Position numbers and translations under genes: made by a program. Shown in pieces: positions 6,148 to 14,129 of a stretch of 32,755 nt of DNA (position 1 is its first letter; every line of letters starts with the position of its first letter). Below the pieces are notes generated by a model. The model made no database searches and had not been told where the DNA came from. It saw only the letters and a program-made list of their open reading frames with translations. The DNA lies in NCBI GenBank assembly GCA_002308495.1, contig DBVW01000002.1, forward strand, positions 55,208 to 87,962, read 5' to 3'. Origin of the DNA: Alphaproteobacteria bacterium UBA1254. GTDB taxonomy: Bacteria > Pseudomonadota > Alphaproteobacteria > RF32 > CAG-239.

Positions 6148-8211
6148 TTACCTCGCTATTTTGATGGCGACAATGCTTTCAGCAGGCATAATAATCTTTT
6201 CTTCGTTATCGAGCGCTTTTAAGCTGTTGCTTGTATCAAACAAAATTTCAAAACCGTTTGATTTTTTAATTTGCGGCAATTTCCATTCAATCTTTTTTGA
6301 AGAGCCGTTTAAAATCACAAAAAGCAAATCTTTGCCGTCAAAAATTAAAAATGACAGAGATTGACGAGATTGATCCTGCCAATCGGGCGCCGTAAATTCC
6401 GTTCCTTTTTCGGTGTACCACGCCAAATCTTTATAAGGAGAATTGCCGACTTTTTGACCCTTAAAAAAGTATCTTCTTTTAAAAACAGGAAGGGAGCGTC
6501 GCAAGTTAATCAAACACTTTACAAAATTTGCAAACTCATATCCTTCGGGTTCAATGGCATCCCACGGAAGATAATTTATGACATTATCTTGAGCGTATGG
6601 GTTGTTATTTCCGAATTGGGTGTTTAAAAATTCATCACCTGCATAAATCATCGGTGTGCCGAATGAAAAGAGCAAAGTTGACATTAAATTGCGTGCGCGT
6701 CTTAAGCGTTTGTTTTTGATCGTTCTTGAAACCTCAATTCCTTCAACGCCGCAATTTGAACTCCAATTATCATTGCTTCCGTCTTTGTTGTTTTCACCGT
6801 TTGATTCATTATGCTTTAAATTATAGCTCACCAAATCGCGCAAACAAAATCCGTCATGTGCGGTTAAGAAGTTGACGCTTGTCCAAAGGTTGCGGTTGTT
6901 ATATCCGAAAATATCGCTTGAACCGGCAATGCGGCTTGCAAGCTCGCCGACCTGTCTTTCATCACCGCGCCAAAAACGACGCACAACATCTCTGAAACGA
7001 TCGTTCCATTCCGCAATGCCCGCCGGAAAAGCGCCGATTTGATATCCGTTGTTTCCGACATCCCACGGCTCGGCAAACAACTTAACCGAACGCAAAATTT
7101 CGTCTTGCTTTAAGGCTTTTAAAAATGCACCTTCATGTTTAAATTCGGTTTTCTCACGCGCAAGTGTTGCGGCCAAATCGAATCTGAAACCGTCAACATG
7201 CATTTCTTTAACAAAGTATCTGAGCGAATCCATAACAAGCGTTAAAACATTTATATTCTGCAAATTAAAACTTGCGCCGCAACCGGTGCTGTCATAATAA
7301 AAGCGTTTGTTTGTTTTATTTAAAGTATAATAACTTTCGTTATCGATGCCCCTGTAACAAAGTGTCGGCCCCAAATGATTGCCTTCTATAGTGTGGTTAT
7401 AGACAACATCTAAAATAACCTCAAGACCCTTTTGGTGAAACGATTTGACCATTTGCTTAAAGCTGCTGATTTCGCCGTTTGACAGATAGCTGTTTTCAAG
7501 TGCAAAATATGAAAGTGTTTCATAGCCCCAATAGTTGACTCTTTTTCTCTTTTTTTGATGACCGAAAAACGCCTGAACAGGTAAAAGCTCAATCGTCGTC
7601 ACGCCGAGCCATTCTAAATATTGCTTAATTTCGGGCGATGATAATCCTTTAAATTTTCCTCTGTCGCTATCTTTAATTTTTGAAAAAAGTTTTGTATAAC
7701 CTTTTGTGTGGAGCTCATAAATAATGGTATCCTCAAAATCAATTTTCGGTTTAACATCACCTTGCCAATCAAAATGTTCATCAACAACGACAGACTTCGG
7801 AACATAAGGTGCACTGTCAATCTCACTATAAGATAAATCTTGTTCGGGACTGTCAATATCATATCCGAAAATCGCCTTATCCCAAATAAGCTCTCCGACG
7901 AGTTTTTTCGCATACGGATCAATTAAAAGTTTATGCGGGTTAAAACGTTTTCCCTCTTGAGGTTTATATTCGCCGTAAACTCTGTAACCATATATCTGAC
8001 CCGGTTTAATGTTTTCAAGATAAACATGCCAAATACCGAAATCATTTTCTTTGATTTCAATTCGGTCGGTTTCTTCAATACCTTTTTCATCAAACAAACA
8101 CAATACAACTTTTTCGGCATTGGCAGAAAAAATCGCAAAATTTGTTCCCTTGCCGTCAAAAGTTGATCCTAAGGGATACGTTTTTCCTCTATGTCTTTTT
8201 ATCAAACTCAT
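6148..8211 (-). CDS. glgX: glycogen debranching enzyme (GH13, isoamylase type)
   Basis: Hydrolyses alpha-1,6 branch points of glycogen, preferring short outer chains left by phosphorylase. The 687 residues fit GlgX. An N-terminal CBM48 region (PLGSTFDGKGTNFAIFSANA) is followed by the GH13 barrel. The nucleophile Asp is in DGFRFDLAATLARE, the acid Glu in LFAEPWD and the transition-state Asp in NFLTAHDGF. LPVQAF and DVVYNHT are conserved regions of GlgX/TreX enzymes. It starts 5 nt after the glgB stop, with AAGG of its Shine-Dalgarno inside the last codons of glgB. Isoamylase is the other name this family carries. The company of glgB and malQ supports the glycogen role. Confidence 0.95.
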   Translation of the reverse strand: MSLIKRHRGKTYPLGSTFDGKGTNFAIFSANAEKVVLCLFDEKGIEETDRIEIKENDFGIWHVYLENIKPGQIYGYRVYGEYKPQEGKRFNPHKLLIDPYAKKLVGELIWDKAIFGYDIDSPEQDLSYSEIDSAPYVPKSVVVDEHFDWQGDVKPKIDFEDTIIYELHTKGYTKLFSKIKDSDRGKFKGLSSPEIKQYLEWLGVTTIELLPVQAFFGHQKKRKRVNYWGYETLSYFALENSYLSNGEISSFKQMVKSFHQKGLEVILDVVYNHTIEGNHLGPTLCYRGIDNESYYTLNKTNKRFYYDSTGCGASFNLQNINVLTLVMDSLRYFVKEMHVDGFRFDLAATLAREKTEFKHEGAFLKALKQDEILRSVKLFAEPWDVGNNGYQIGAFPAGIAEWNDRFRDVVRRFWRGDERQVGELASRIAGSSDIFGYNNRNLWTSVNFLTAHDGFCLRDLVSYNLKHNESNGENNKDGSNDNWSSNCGVEGIEVSRTIKNKRLRRARNLMSTLLFSFGTPMIYAGDEFLNTQFGNNNPYAQDNVINYLPWDAIEPEGYEFANFVKCLINLRRSLPVFKRRYFFKGQKVGNSPYKDLAWYTEKGTEFTAPDWQDQSRQSLSFLIFDGKDLLFVILNGSSKKIEWKLPQIKKSNGFEILFDTSNSLKALDNEEKIIMPAESIVAIKIAR

Positions 8212-8216
8212 GTTTT

Positions 8217-10415
8217 TTACCTTATTGGTTTAAGCACAATGGTTGAAAGCGGCGGCAATACGACTTCTATTGAATATGGCTTCATATTCCACCCCTGCAT
8301 TGAAACCTGTAATTGTCCTTCATTTCTAACACCGCTTCCCCAATATGACGGATCATCACTGTTAAAAATTTCCTGATATTTACACGGTTCATAAACACCG
8401 ACTTTAAAGTTATGACGAACAACCGGTGTAAAGTTGCAAATAACGACCAAATAATCATCGGGATTGTGGCCCTTTCGAATAAACGAAATCACACTGTCAT
8501 CGGCGTTTGAATGTTCAATCCATTCAAAACCCTTACTGTCGAAATCTTCTTCGTACAAAGGTGCATTTCCCTGATACATTAAATTAAGATCCCGAACGCA
8601 ATTTTGAACCCCCTTATACATCGGATAATCGAGCAAGTGCCATCTTAAACTTTCTTCCGCATTCCACTCCCAATCTTGTCCGAATTCGTTACCCATAAAC
8701 AAAAGTTTTTTACCCGGATGTGTCCACATAAATCCGTAATAGGCTCTTAAGTTTGCAAATTTTTGCCATTCATCACCTGGCATTTTTGACAGCATTGAAC
8801 CTTTGCCGTGAACAACTTCATCATGCGAAATCGGTAAAATGAAATTTTCATTAAATGCATACAAAAGTCCGAACGTTAACATACCATGATGATATTTTCT
8901 ATGAACAGGTTCATGGCTGATGTAACGCAAAGTGTCGTTCATCCAACCCATGTTCCATTTATAACCGAATCCGAGACCGCCCATCGATGTCGGACGCGAA
9001 ACCATAGGCCATGCCGTTGACTCTTCCGCGCAAGTGAGAACACCGGTATTTTCGCCGTAAACAAGTTCATTCATTTTTCGAATAAATGAAATTGCTTCCA
9101 AATTTTCATTTCCGCCGTATTGGTTCGGAATCCATTCGCCCGCTTTTCGTGAATAGTCAAGATAGAGCATTGAAGCAACCGCATCAACACGAAGTCCGTC
9201 GATATGATATTCCTTCAACCAATAAAGTGCACTTGCACACAAAATGTTGTTAACCTCTGTTCTGCCATAGTTATAAATTTTTGTTCCCCAATCTTTATGT
9301 TCTCCTTTACGCGGGTCGGAATGTTCATACAAACATGTGCCGTCAAATTCGATAAGTCCGTGTGAATCTTTCGGAAAGTGTGCCGGCACCCAATCCATAA
9401 TCACCGAAATTCCGGCCTGATGAAATTTATCTATCATATAACGAAAATCATCCGGATTTCCGAACCTTGAAGTCGGGGCAAAGAGACCTGTTACCTGATA
9501 ACCCCAGGAAGCATCAAGAGGGTGTTCGCAAAGAGGTAAAAATTCGACATGCGTAAAGCCCATGTTGTGAACATACGGCACCAAATAATCTGCAAATTCG
9601 CGGTAGGTTAAATAATTTTCACCGTTCGTTCCTTTTCTTCTCCAAGAGCCGAGATGAACCTCATAAATAGACATCGGTTTATCAAAACTGTTATATTCCG
9701 CTCTGTAATTCATCCAACCGTGATCATGCCATTCGTAGTGGTTTAAATCGTATACAATAGATGCGGTTTTCGGTCTGACTTCGGAATAAAAAGCAAACGG
9801 ATCTGATTTTAACAGGATGTAATCTTCTCTCGTTTTAATTTCAAATTTATAAACGCTGCCCTCACCTATTTGCGGAATAAAAATATCCCAAATTCCGCAA
9901 GAAGGATGTTTACGCATCACATCAACACAACCGTCCCACATGTTAAAATCACCGACGACGGAAACTCTTTTTGCATTCGGTGCCCATACGGCGAATCCGA
10001 CACCTTTAACACCGTCCATTTCCATCACATGCGCGCCGAGTTTTTTATAAATTTCGTGATGATTTCCTTCGGCAAAAAGATATTCATCTATATCGCCCAA
10101 AGTCGGCAAAAAACGATAAGTATCTTCTTTTTCGTATTTTTGACCTAAATCATTTTCGATTAAAAATTTGTATTTAAAATCTTCAACGGCACCAAACTCA
10201 ATTTGGTAGAATCCTCTGTCGTCGATTTTTTCCATTTTTCCCAAATTTTGGCCGTCATAATTTAAGATATCAACAGAATTTGTGTGGGGTAAAAATGCGC
10301 GGATGAAAATATTTTTTGTACCTTTATCACGGTGCATTCCGAGCACGGAAAATACATTATCATGATTGCCGTCTATGATTGCATTTACTTCGTTTTGAGA
10401 CAATAAATTATTCAT
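8217..10415 (-). CDS. glgB: 1,4-alpha-glucan branching enzyme
   Basis: Makes the alpha-1,6 branches of glycogen. The 732 residues are close to the E. coli enzyme. There are two N-terminal beta domains, the second being CBM48 around VWAPNAKRVSVVGDFNMWDG, and then the GH13 catalytic barrel. Motifs seen are DWVPAHFPKD (region I), the nucleophile in DGLRVDAVASMLYLDYSRK, the catalytic Glu in TCAEESTAWP and the stabilising Asp in LPISHDEVVHGKGSM. It is the first gene of the glycogen operon, preceded by AGGGG and a recognisable promoter at 10463-10491. No glgC, glgA or glgP is in the window, so ADP-glucose synthesis and phosphorolysis must be encoded elsewhere or lie beyond reach. Confidence 0.97.
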   Translation of the reverse strand: MNNLLSQNEVNAIIDGNHDNVFSVLGMHRDKGTKNIFIRAFLPHTNSVDILNYDGQNLGKMEKIDDRGFYQIEFGAVEDFKYKFLIENDLGQKYEKEDTYRFLPTLGDIDEYLFAEGNHHEIYKKLGAHVMEMDGVKGVGFAVWAPNAKRVSVVGDFNMWDGCVDVMRKHPSCGIWDIFIPQIGEGSVYKFEIKTREDYILLKSDPFAFYSEVRPKTASIVYDLNHYEWHDHGWMNYRAEYNSFDKPMSIYEVHLGSWRRKGTNGENYLTYREFADYLVPYVHNMGFTHVEFLPLCEHPLDASWGYQVTGLFAPTSRFGNPDDFRYMIDKFHQAGISVIMDWVPAHFPKDSHGLIEFDGTCLYEHSDPRKGEHKDWGTKIYNYGRTEVNNILCASALYWLKEYHIDGLRVDAVASMLYLDYSRKAGEWIPNQYGGNENLEAISFIRKMNELVYGENTGVLTCAEESTAWPMVSRPTSMGGLGFGYKWNMGWMNDTLRYISHEPVHRKYHHGMLTFGLLYAFNENFILPISHDEVVHGKGSMLSKMPGDEWQKFANLRAYYGFMWTHPGKKLLFMGNEFGQDWEWNAEESLRWHLLDYPMYKGVQNCVRDLNLMYQGNAPLYEEDFDSKGFEWIEHSNADDSVISFIRKGHNPDDYLVVICNFTPVVRHNFKVGVYEPCKYQEIFNSDDPSYWGSGVRNEGQLQVSMQGWNMKPYSIEVVLPPLSTIVLKPIR

Positions 10416-10462
10416 CTCTTTTTCCCCTATAATTATTCAAGTTATGTAATGTGTTTCTTCTA

Positions 10463-10491
10463 TCTATAAAGTGTTATTAATCAAATTGCAA
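10463..10491 (-). promoter_or_regulatory. probable promoter of glgB-glgX-malQ
   Basis: Minus strand TTGCAA (10491-10486), 17-bp spacer, TATAGA (10468-10463). The predicted start near 10456 gives a leader of about 40 nt carrying AGGGG before the glgB ATG. Confidence 0.55.
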
Positions 10492-10524
10492 GAAAATAAC
10501 TTTCTTTTTTCTAAATAATAAATA

Positions 10525-10553
10525 TTGACTCTTAAAAAAATCGTGTATATATT
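10525..10553 (+). promoter_or_regulatory. probable promoter of the DUF2934-type gene
   Basis: TTGACT (10525-10530), 17-bp spacer, TATATT (10548-10553), predicted start near 10560. That leaves about 28 nt of leader with GGAGA before the ATG at 10588. Confidence 0.7.
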
Positions 10554-10587
10554 AAATTTGTTTTTAATATATTTATGGAGAACAAAC

Positions 10588-10815
10588 ATGGCTACAAAAT
10601 GTAATGAAAATTACATCAGAGAAGCTGCCTATTATTTATGGCAAAACGCTGGTTGCCCGATGGGCCAAGATGAAAAATTCTGGTCTATGGCTGTTGAACA
10701 ATATGCTTCACGCAACTGCTCAAAAGGTGGATGCAAAAAGTCTACAACGACCAAGAAGAGCTCAGCTAAAACGATGACCAAAACATCATCGAAAAAGACA
10801 ACTTCGAAAAGATAA
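10588..10815 (+). CDS. small DUF2934-like protein with Lys/Ser/Thr-rich tail, 75 aa
   Basis: The open frame extends upstream, but the ATG at 10588 (MATKCNENYIRE) has GGAGA at the right distance and lies after the promoter, so it is the start. Residues about 7-37 (YIREAAYYLWQNAGCPMGQDEKFWSMAVEQ) follow the DUF2934 pattern: Ile/Arg, Ala-x-x-Leu-Trp, Gly-x-Pro-x-Gly-x-Asp, Trp, Ala. The rest is a low-complexity basic tail of Lys, Ser and Thr, resembling the tails of small nucleic-acid-binding or histone-like proteins. Two further cysteines lie in CSKGGC before the tail. DUF2934 has no known function, and nucleic acid binding is inference from charge alone. A strong bidirectional terminator follows. 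It is convergent with the GNAT gene. Confidence 0.82.
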   Translation: MATKCNENYIREAAYYLWQNAGCPMGQDEKFWSMAVEQYASRNCSKGGCKKSTTTKKSSAKTMTKTSSKKTTSKR

Positions 10816-10836
10816 TTTTTAGGTCTATATATACAG

Positions 10837-10870
10837 AAAAACACCACCGGCTTTCGCAGTGGTGTTTTTC
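10837..10870. terminator. bidirectional intrinsic terminator
   Basis: Stem AAAAACACCAC (10837-10847) with GTGGTGTTTTT (10859-10869), with T-rich sequence following in the plus direction and an A-run on the other side. It can serve both the DUF2934 gene (+) and the acetyltransferase gene (-). Confidence 0.88.
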
Positions 10871-10890
10871 TTTTTTTAAATCGAATCCTT

Positions 10891-11460
10891 TTATCTTGTT
10901 TGATCAGATTTCAATTTTGACCACACATTTGAATCTCTGAAACGGTTCTGTGTTTCAGACCATCTTTCTTCACGCAACACACCGTCTAAATGATAGCCTG
11001 CATTTTTAGCCACATTTGCCGATGGTATATTCTTTGTATCGTTCATAATAACAATACGATTTAGGCCTTGTTTGAAAGCCTCGTTTTCAAGTGCCTTAAC
11101 AGCTTCTACCATATAACCTTTTCCGGTGGCTTTTTCGGTGAGCCAAAATCCGATTTCGGCAGATTTATGTTTTTGGTTCACTTTCATTAGATCAATCATA
11201 CCGATAAATTTTTTCGTTTCTTTTTCTCTGATCATATAGGCGAATCCTTCTTCATTTTCCCAATGCGCCTCACACCAATCTTTTAAATATGAGAGTTCGT
11301 CTTCAATGCCATATGTTTTGCTCGCCCATGGAAGCCATTGCCCTAAATGATCTACAAAATCCGAAACTTCCGCATAAATTTCTGTTGCTAATTCACGTGT
11401 AGGCGGATAGGGTCTTTGTAAAATAATCCGCTTTGAATCTATTTGATTTGGAAAGTTCAT
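10891..11460 (-). CDS. GNAT N-acetyltransferase, RimJ/RimL type
   Basis: Predicted to transfer an acetyl group from acetyl-CoA to an amine, either a protein N-terminus or a small molecule; the substrate cannot be read from sequence. The 189 residues are typical. The Acetyltransf_3 pattern is visible: an N-terminal TxRIxLQRP-like strand, the central AEIGFWLTEKATGKGYMVEA segment that forms the acetyl-CoA pyrophosphate loop, and the late NIPSANVAKNAGYHLDGVLRE segment characteristic of RimJ/RimL. A good AAGGAG lies before the ATG. It is transcribed divergently from the tmRNA gene and terminates at the shared hairpin. RimI-like ribosomal and antibiotic acetyltransferases are alternatives within the same superfamily. 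Confidence 0.9.
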   Translation of the reverse strand: MNFPNQIDSKRIILQRPYPPTRELATEIYAEVSDFVDHLGQWLPWASKTYGIEDELSYLKDWCEAHWENEEGFAYMIREKETKKFIGMIDLMKVNQKHKSAEIGFWLTEKATGKGYMVEAVKALENEAFKQGLNRIVIMNDTKNIPSANVAKNAGYHLDGVLREERWSETQNRFRDSNVWSKLKSDQTR

Positions 11461-11526
11461 TTTAATTTCTCCTTTTGTATCTTTTATTTTATTTTCTTTT
11501 TTATATAAAGTCTACAAAAATTTATA

Positions 11527-11555
11527 TTGCATTTTGCCTTTAAATTTGCTATATT
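11527..11555 (+). promoter_or_regulatory. promoter of the tmRNA gene
   Basis: TTGCAT (11527-11532), 17-bp spacer, TATATT (11550-11555). The predicted start near 11562 coincides with a small hairpin, GCTGA (11562-11566) and TCAGC (11571-11575), at the 5' end of the precursor. Confidence 0.75.
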
Positions 11556-11561
11556 AATAAT

Positions 11562-11866
11562 GCTGATACGTCAGCTATGACACTAGAGGCGCTATGAAAT
11601 AGGTATGTTGGACCCGAGGGCAGTACTCGGCACCTCCACCAATTTTTAAGGGGGTGAAACAGGTTAGACAGTATACAATAAAGATGGTTTGCTGTGTTCG
11701 GTGAGATACCACCGTTATCGGTTCAAATTAAATAAACGCAAATGATAATTTTGCACCAGTTGCAGTAGCTGCTTAATAGCGAAAGCAACGAATTTAATTC
11801 TTTGAAAATTGGTTTTTTCAAAGTGAGGTTTGGGCCACCTAGCAACAGGACGGCCTATTTTTTTTT
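11562..11866 (+). ncRNA. ssrA: tmRNA, circularly permuted two-piece form
   Basis: Rescues stalled ribosomes by trans-translation and tags the unfinished protein for proteolysis. The acceptor piece comes first: T-arm CCGAG (11614-11618), 7-nt loop, CTCGG (11626-11630), then CACCTCC and ACCA ending at 11641. After a spacer of about 8 nt the coding piece starts with GGGGGTG (11650-11656), which pairs with CACCTCC to rebuild the acceptor stem. The tag frame runs 11738-11779: GCA resume codon, peptide ANDNFAPVAVAA, then TAA TAG. A pseudoknot (GAGGT/ACCT with GGGCC/GGCCT) fits 11824-11856, and CCTAT (11854-11858) can pair with ATAGG (11599-11603) to join the pieces. A T-run follows. The exact mature ends are estimated. 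The permuted order is typical of Alphaproteobacteria. Confidence 0.95.
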
Positions 11867-11935
11867 ATATTGAAAATCTTTTTTTGATGATTACTTCTCT
11901 TTTGTTTTTAATTTCATTTTTTAGGAGAAATAATC

Positions 11936-12517
11936 ATGACAGAAGGTGTTCGTTACCCTACCCTTGCATTTCATACCGGCGGTGTCGGCCAGGCAAATGA
12001 CGGCATTCCCCCTCAACCGTTTGAAACGTTTTGCTATGACAGCGCTTTGATGCAAGCCAAAATTGAAAATTTCAATGTGGTTCCTTATACTTCCGTTTTA
12101 CCAAAAGAATTGTTCGGAAATATTGTTCCGGTTGACAGGGTTGTAAACAAATTCAAACATGGTGCCGTTTTAGAGGTCATTATGGCTGGAAACGGAGCTA
12201 ATCGTGATGATCATAAAGCTATTGCCACGGGTGTCGGGATTTGTTGGGGTAAAGATAAAAACGGCGAGCTTATCGGCGGGTGGGCTGCCGAATATGTTGA
12301 ATATTTTGACACACACATCGATGATGAAATTGCCGAAGGACACGCTAAAATGTGGCTCAATAAATCATTAAAACATGAGCTTGAAATCAGGGGTGTCGAA
12401 AAACACAGTGAATTTCAAATGTTTCATAATTACCTCAATATTACGCAACAATTCGGTTACAGCTTAACTTGTTTGGGCTTTTTAAATTTTGAACATGCAG
12501 ATCCTGTTGTGCTTTAA
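11936..12517 (+). CDS. aaxB: pyruvoyl-dependent arginine decarboxylase
   Basis: Decarboxylates arginine to agmatine and CO2, consuming a cytoplasmic proton. The 193 residues match the Chlamydia AaxB/PvlArgDC length. The proenzyme cleaves itself between Thr52 and Ser53, here YTSVLPKELFG with T52 and S53. Serine becomes the pyruvoyl cofactor of the alpha chain, and the pair sits at the position described for the chlamydial enzyme. GAVLEVIMAGNGANRDD and the following ATGVGICWG are the conserved core around the catalytic Glu. The Shine-Dalgarno TAGGAG precedes the ATG. The antiporter gene follows after 15 bp, so arginine import, decarboxylation and agmatine export are encoded together. A role in acid resistance or arginine depletion follows from family knowledge. 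Confidence 0.92.
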   Translation: MTEGVRYPTLAFHTGGVGQANDGIPPQPFETFCYDSALMQAKIENFNVVPYTSVLPKELFGNIVPVDRVVNKFKHGAVLEVIMAGNGANRDDHKAIATGVGICWGKDKNGELIGGWAAEYVEYFDTHIDDEIAEGHAKMWLNKSLKHELEIRGVEKHSEFQMFHNYLNITQQFGYSLTCLGFLNFEHADPVVL

Positions 12518-12532
12518 TGAAAGGCAAAAAAA

Positions 12533-14017
12533 ATGTTTCAACAAAAAACAAACAACAATCATCCGGCGGAGGTTAAAAATACATCCGCCGGTTTAGGTGT
12601 TATAGCTCTTTCGGCCATCGTTGTCAGCTCAATGATCGGCGGCGGCATATACAGTCTTCCGCAAAACATGGCTCAATCGGCTTCTGTAGGCGCCGTTTTA
12701 CTCGCATGGCTTATTACGGGAATCGGTGTTTATTTTATTGCCAACACTTTTCGTATTTTATCAATCGTGAAACCCGATTTGACTGCGGGTATTTATATGT
12801 ATAGCCGTGAAGGTTTCGGATCATATGCCGGTTTTACGATCGGATGGTCGTATTGGCTTTGTCAAATTTGCGGAAATGTCGGTTATGCCGTGATTACCAT
12901 GGATGCTTTAAATTATTTCTTTCCTCCACATTTTGCCGGTGGCAATAATTTACTTTCCATTATCGGCGGGTCCGTTGTTATTTGGGTGTTTAACTTTTTG
13001 GTTTTAAAAGGCATAAAACAGGCAACCTTAATTAACCTTATCGGCACAATCGCCAAAATTGTTCCGCTGATTGTCTTTATTTTGATTATGGCTTTTGTTT
13101 TTCATTCTGATCGGTTTTCGTTTGATTTTTGGGGCGAAAATATTATCAGCTCTCAGTCTTTTGGTTCGCTTCAAGATCAAATTAAAAGCACAATGCTTGT
13201 TACGCTTTGGTCTTTCATCGGAATCGAAGGTGCCGTTGTAATGAGCAAGCATGCAAAATCTCCAAAATCGGTCGGACGCGCAACCGTTCTCGGATTTATC
13301 GGATGTTTAATTATTTATATTTTATTATCCGTTCTTCCTTTCGGTTATATGTCTCAACACGAACTTGCTCATATTTCAAATCCGTCGACAGCCGGTATTT
13401 TAGAAAAGATTGTCGGTTCTTGGGGTGCTTATCTGATGAATATAGGGCTTCTTGTTTCCGTTTTAACAAGCTGGCTTGCCTGGACCATGGTCACGGCACA
13501 AATCCCGCAAGCGGCGGCTGAAAACAACACTTTCCCCAAGGCTTTTGCCAAAGAAAATAAAAATCACGCACCTTGTGTTTCACTTTGGGTAACCAGCATC
13601 ATGATGCAGATTTTTATGTTGCTTGTTTATTTTTCAAACAACGCTTGGAACACAATGTTGTCAATTACAAGCGTTATGGTTTTACCGGCCTATTTTTCAT
13701 CATGCGCTTATCTTTGGAAAATTTGTGAAGATCATGAATATCCGAACAACATCTACATCAAACGGTCTTCTGCTTTGTTGGCTGCCATTATCGGACCTGT
13801 TTATGCCTTATGGCTGATTTACGCCGCCGGTTTAAAATACCTTTTAGCTGCCATTATTTTTATGACCATCGGTATTCCGGTTTATATCTGGGCAAGAAAA
13901 GAAAATTGCCATGAATGCAAAATATTTTCAAAGCGTGAATTTTGCTTTGCACTTTTACTTGTCGTTTTGTCTCTTGTTGCCATTTATGCCATTGCAACAG
14001 GTATTATTAAGTTATAG
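12533..14017 (+). CDS. aaxC: APC-family basic amino acid antiporter (arginine/agmatine or arginine/ornithine type)
   Basis: An inner-membrane transporter of 494 residues with about 12 hydrophobic segments, of the APA/APC family that includes ArcD, AdiC and chlamydial AaxC. The first helix carries SSMIGGGIYSLPQNM (residues 32-46), the unwound GxG substrate-binding motif. TLWSFIGIEGAVVMSKHAKSPK is the second conserved family segment, containing the helix-6 Trp region and the following loop. A purine-rich GAAAGG lies before the ATG. Directly after a pyruvoyl arginine decarboxylase, the most economical role is exchange of external arginine for internal agmatine. From sequence alone, arginine/ornithine or lysine/cadaverine exchange could not be excluded. 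I see no terminator in the 80 bp that follow. Confidence 0.88.
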   Translation: MFQQKTNNNHPAEVKNTSAGLGVIALSAIVVSSMIGGGIYSLPQNMAQSASVGAVLLAWLITGIGVYFIANTFRILSIVKPDLTAGIYMYSREGFGSYAGFTIGWSYWLCQICGNVGYAVITMDALNYFFPPHFAGGNNLLSIIGGSVVIWVFNFLVLKGIKQATLINLIGTIAKIVPLIVFILIMAFVFHSDRFSFDFWGENIISSQSFGSLQDQIKSTMLVTLWSFIGIEGAVVMSKHAKSPKSVGRATVLGFIGCLIIYILLSVLPFGYMSQHELAHISNPSTAGILEKIVGSWGAYLMNIGLLVSVLTSWLAWTMVTAQIPQAAAENNTFPKAFAKENKNHAPCVSLWVTSIMMQIFMLLVYFSNNAWNTMLSITSVMVLPAYFSSCAYLWKICEDHEYPNNIYIKRSSALLAAIIGPVYALWLIYAAGLKYLLAAIIFMTIGIPVYIWARKENCHECKIFSKREFCFALLLVVLSLVAIYAIATGIIKL

Positions 14018-14033
14018 CGAATCGATGGCATAA

Positions 14034-14078
14034 ATTTGACAAATTTTATTTGACAAATCAAATATAAAGTGTTACTGT
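14034..14078 (+). promoter_or_regulatory. tandem 11-bp repeat with overlapping -35 elements
   Basis: ATTTGACAAAT occurs at 14034-14044 and again at 14048-14058, a 14-bp period. Each copy contains TTGACA. The second has TACTGT (14073-14078) after a 17-bp spacer, giving a start near 14085. The repeats could be alternative -35 elements or a tandem operator for the paralog pair downstream. Confidence 0.45.
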
Positions 14079-14129
14079 TTTGCTCAGTTTATTACTTTTA
14101 TGCCAACAATTAAGCTATTTTTATGCAAT

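Noticed and set aside
7933..8233. Open frames on the plus strand across the glg genes and similar frames opposite serS, nifJ and gatB
   Set aside because: They lie entirely inside well-identified genes on the other strand, lack ribosome-binding sites and show biased, low-information protein sequence. They are shadows.
14100..14129. ATG at 14100 as the start of the first paralog
   Set aside because: Alignment with the second paralog begins at the later Met (14130), and the extra ten residues have no counterpart. The choice is moderate, not certain.
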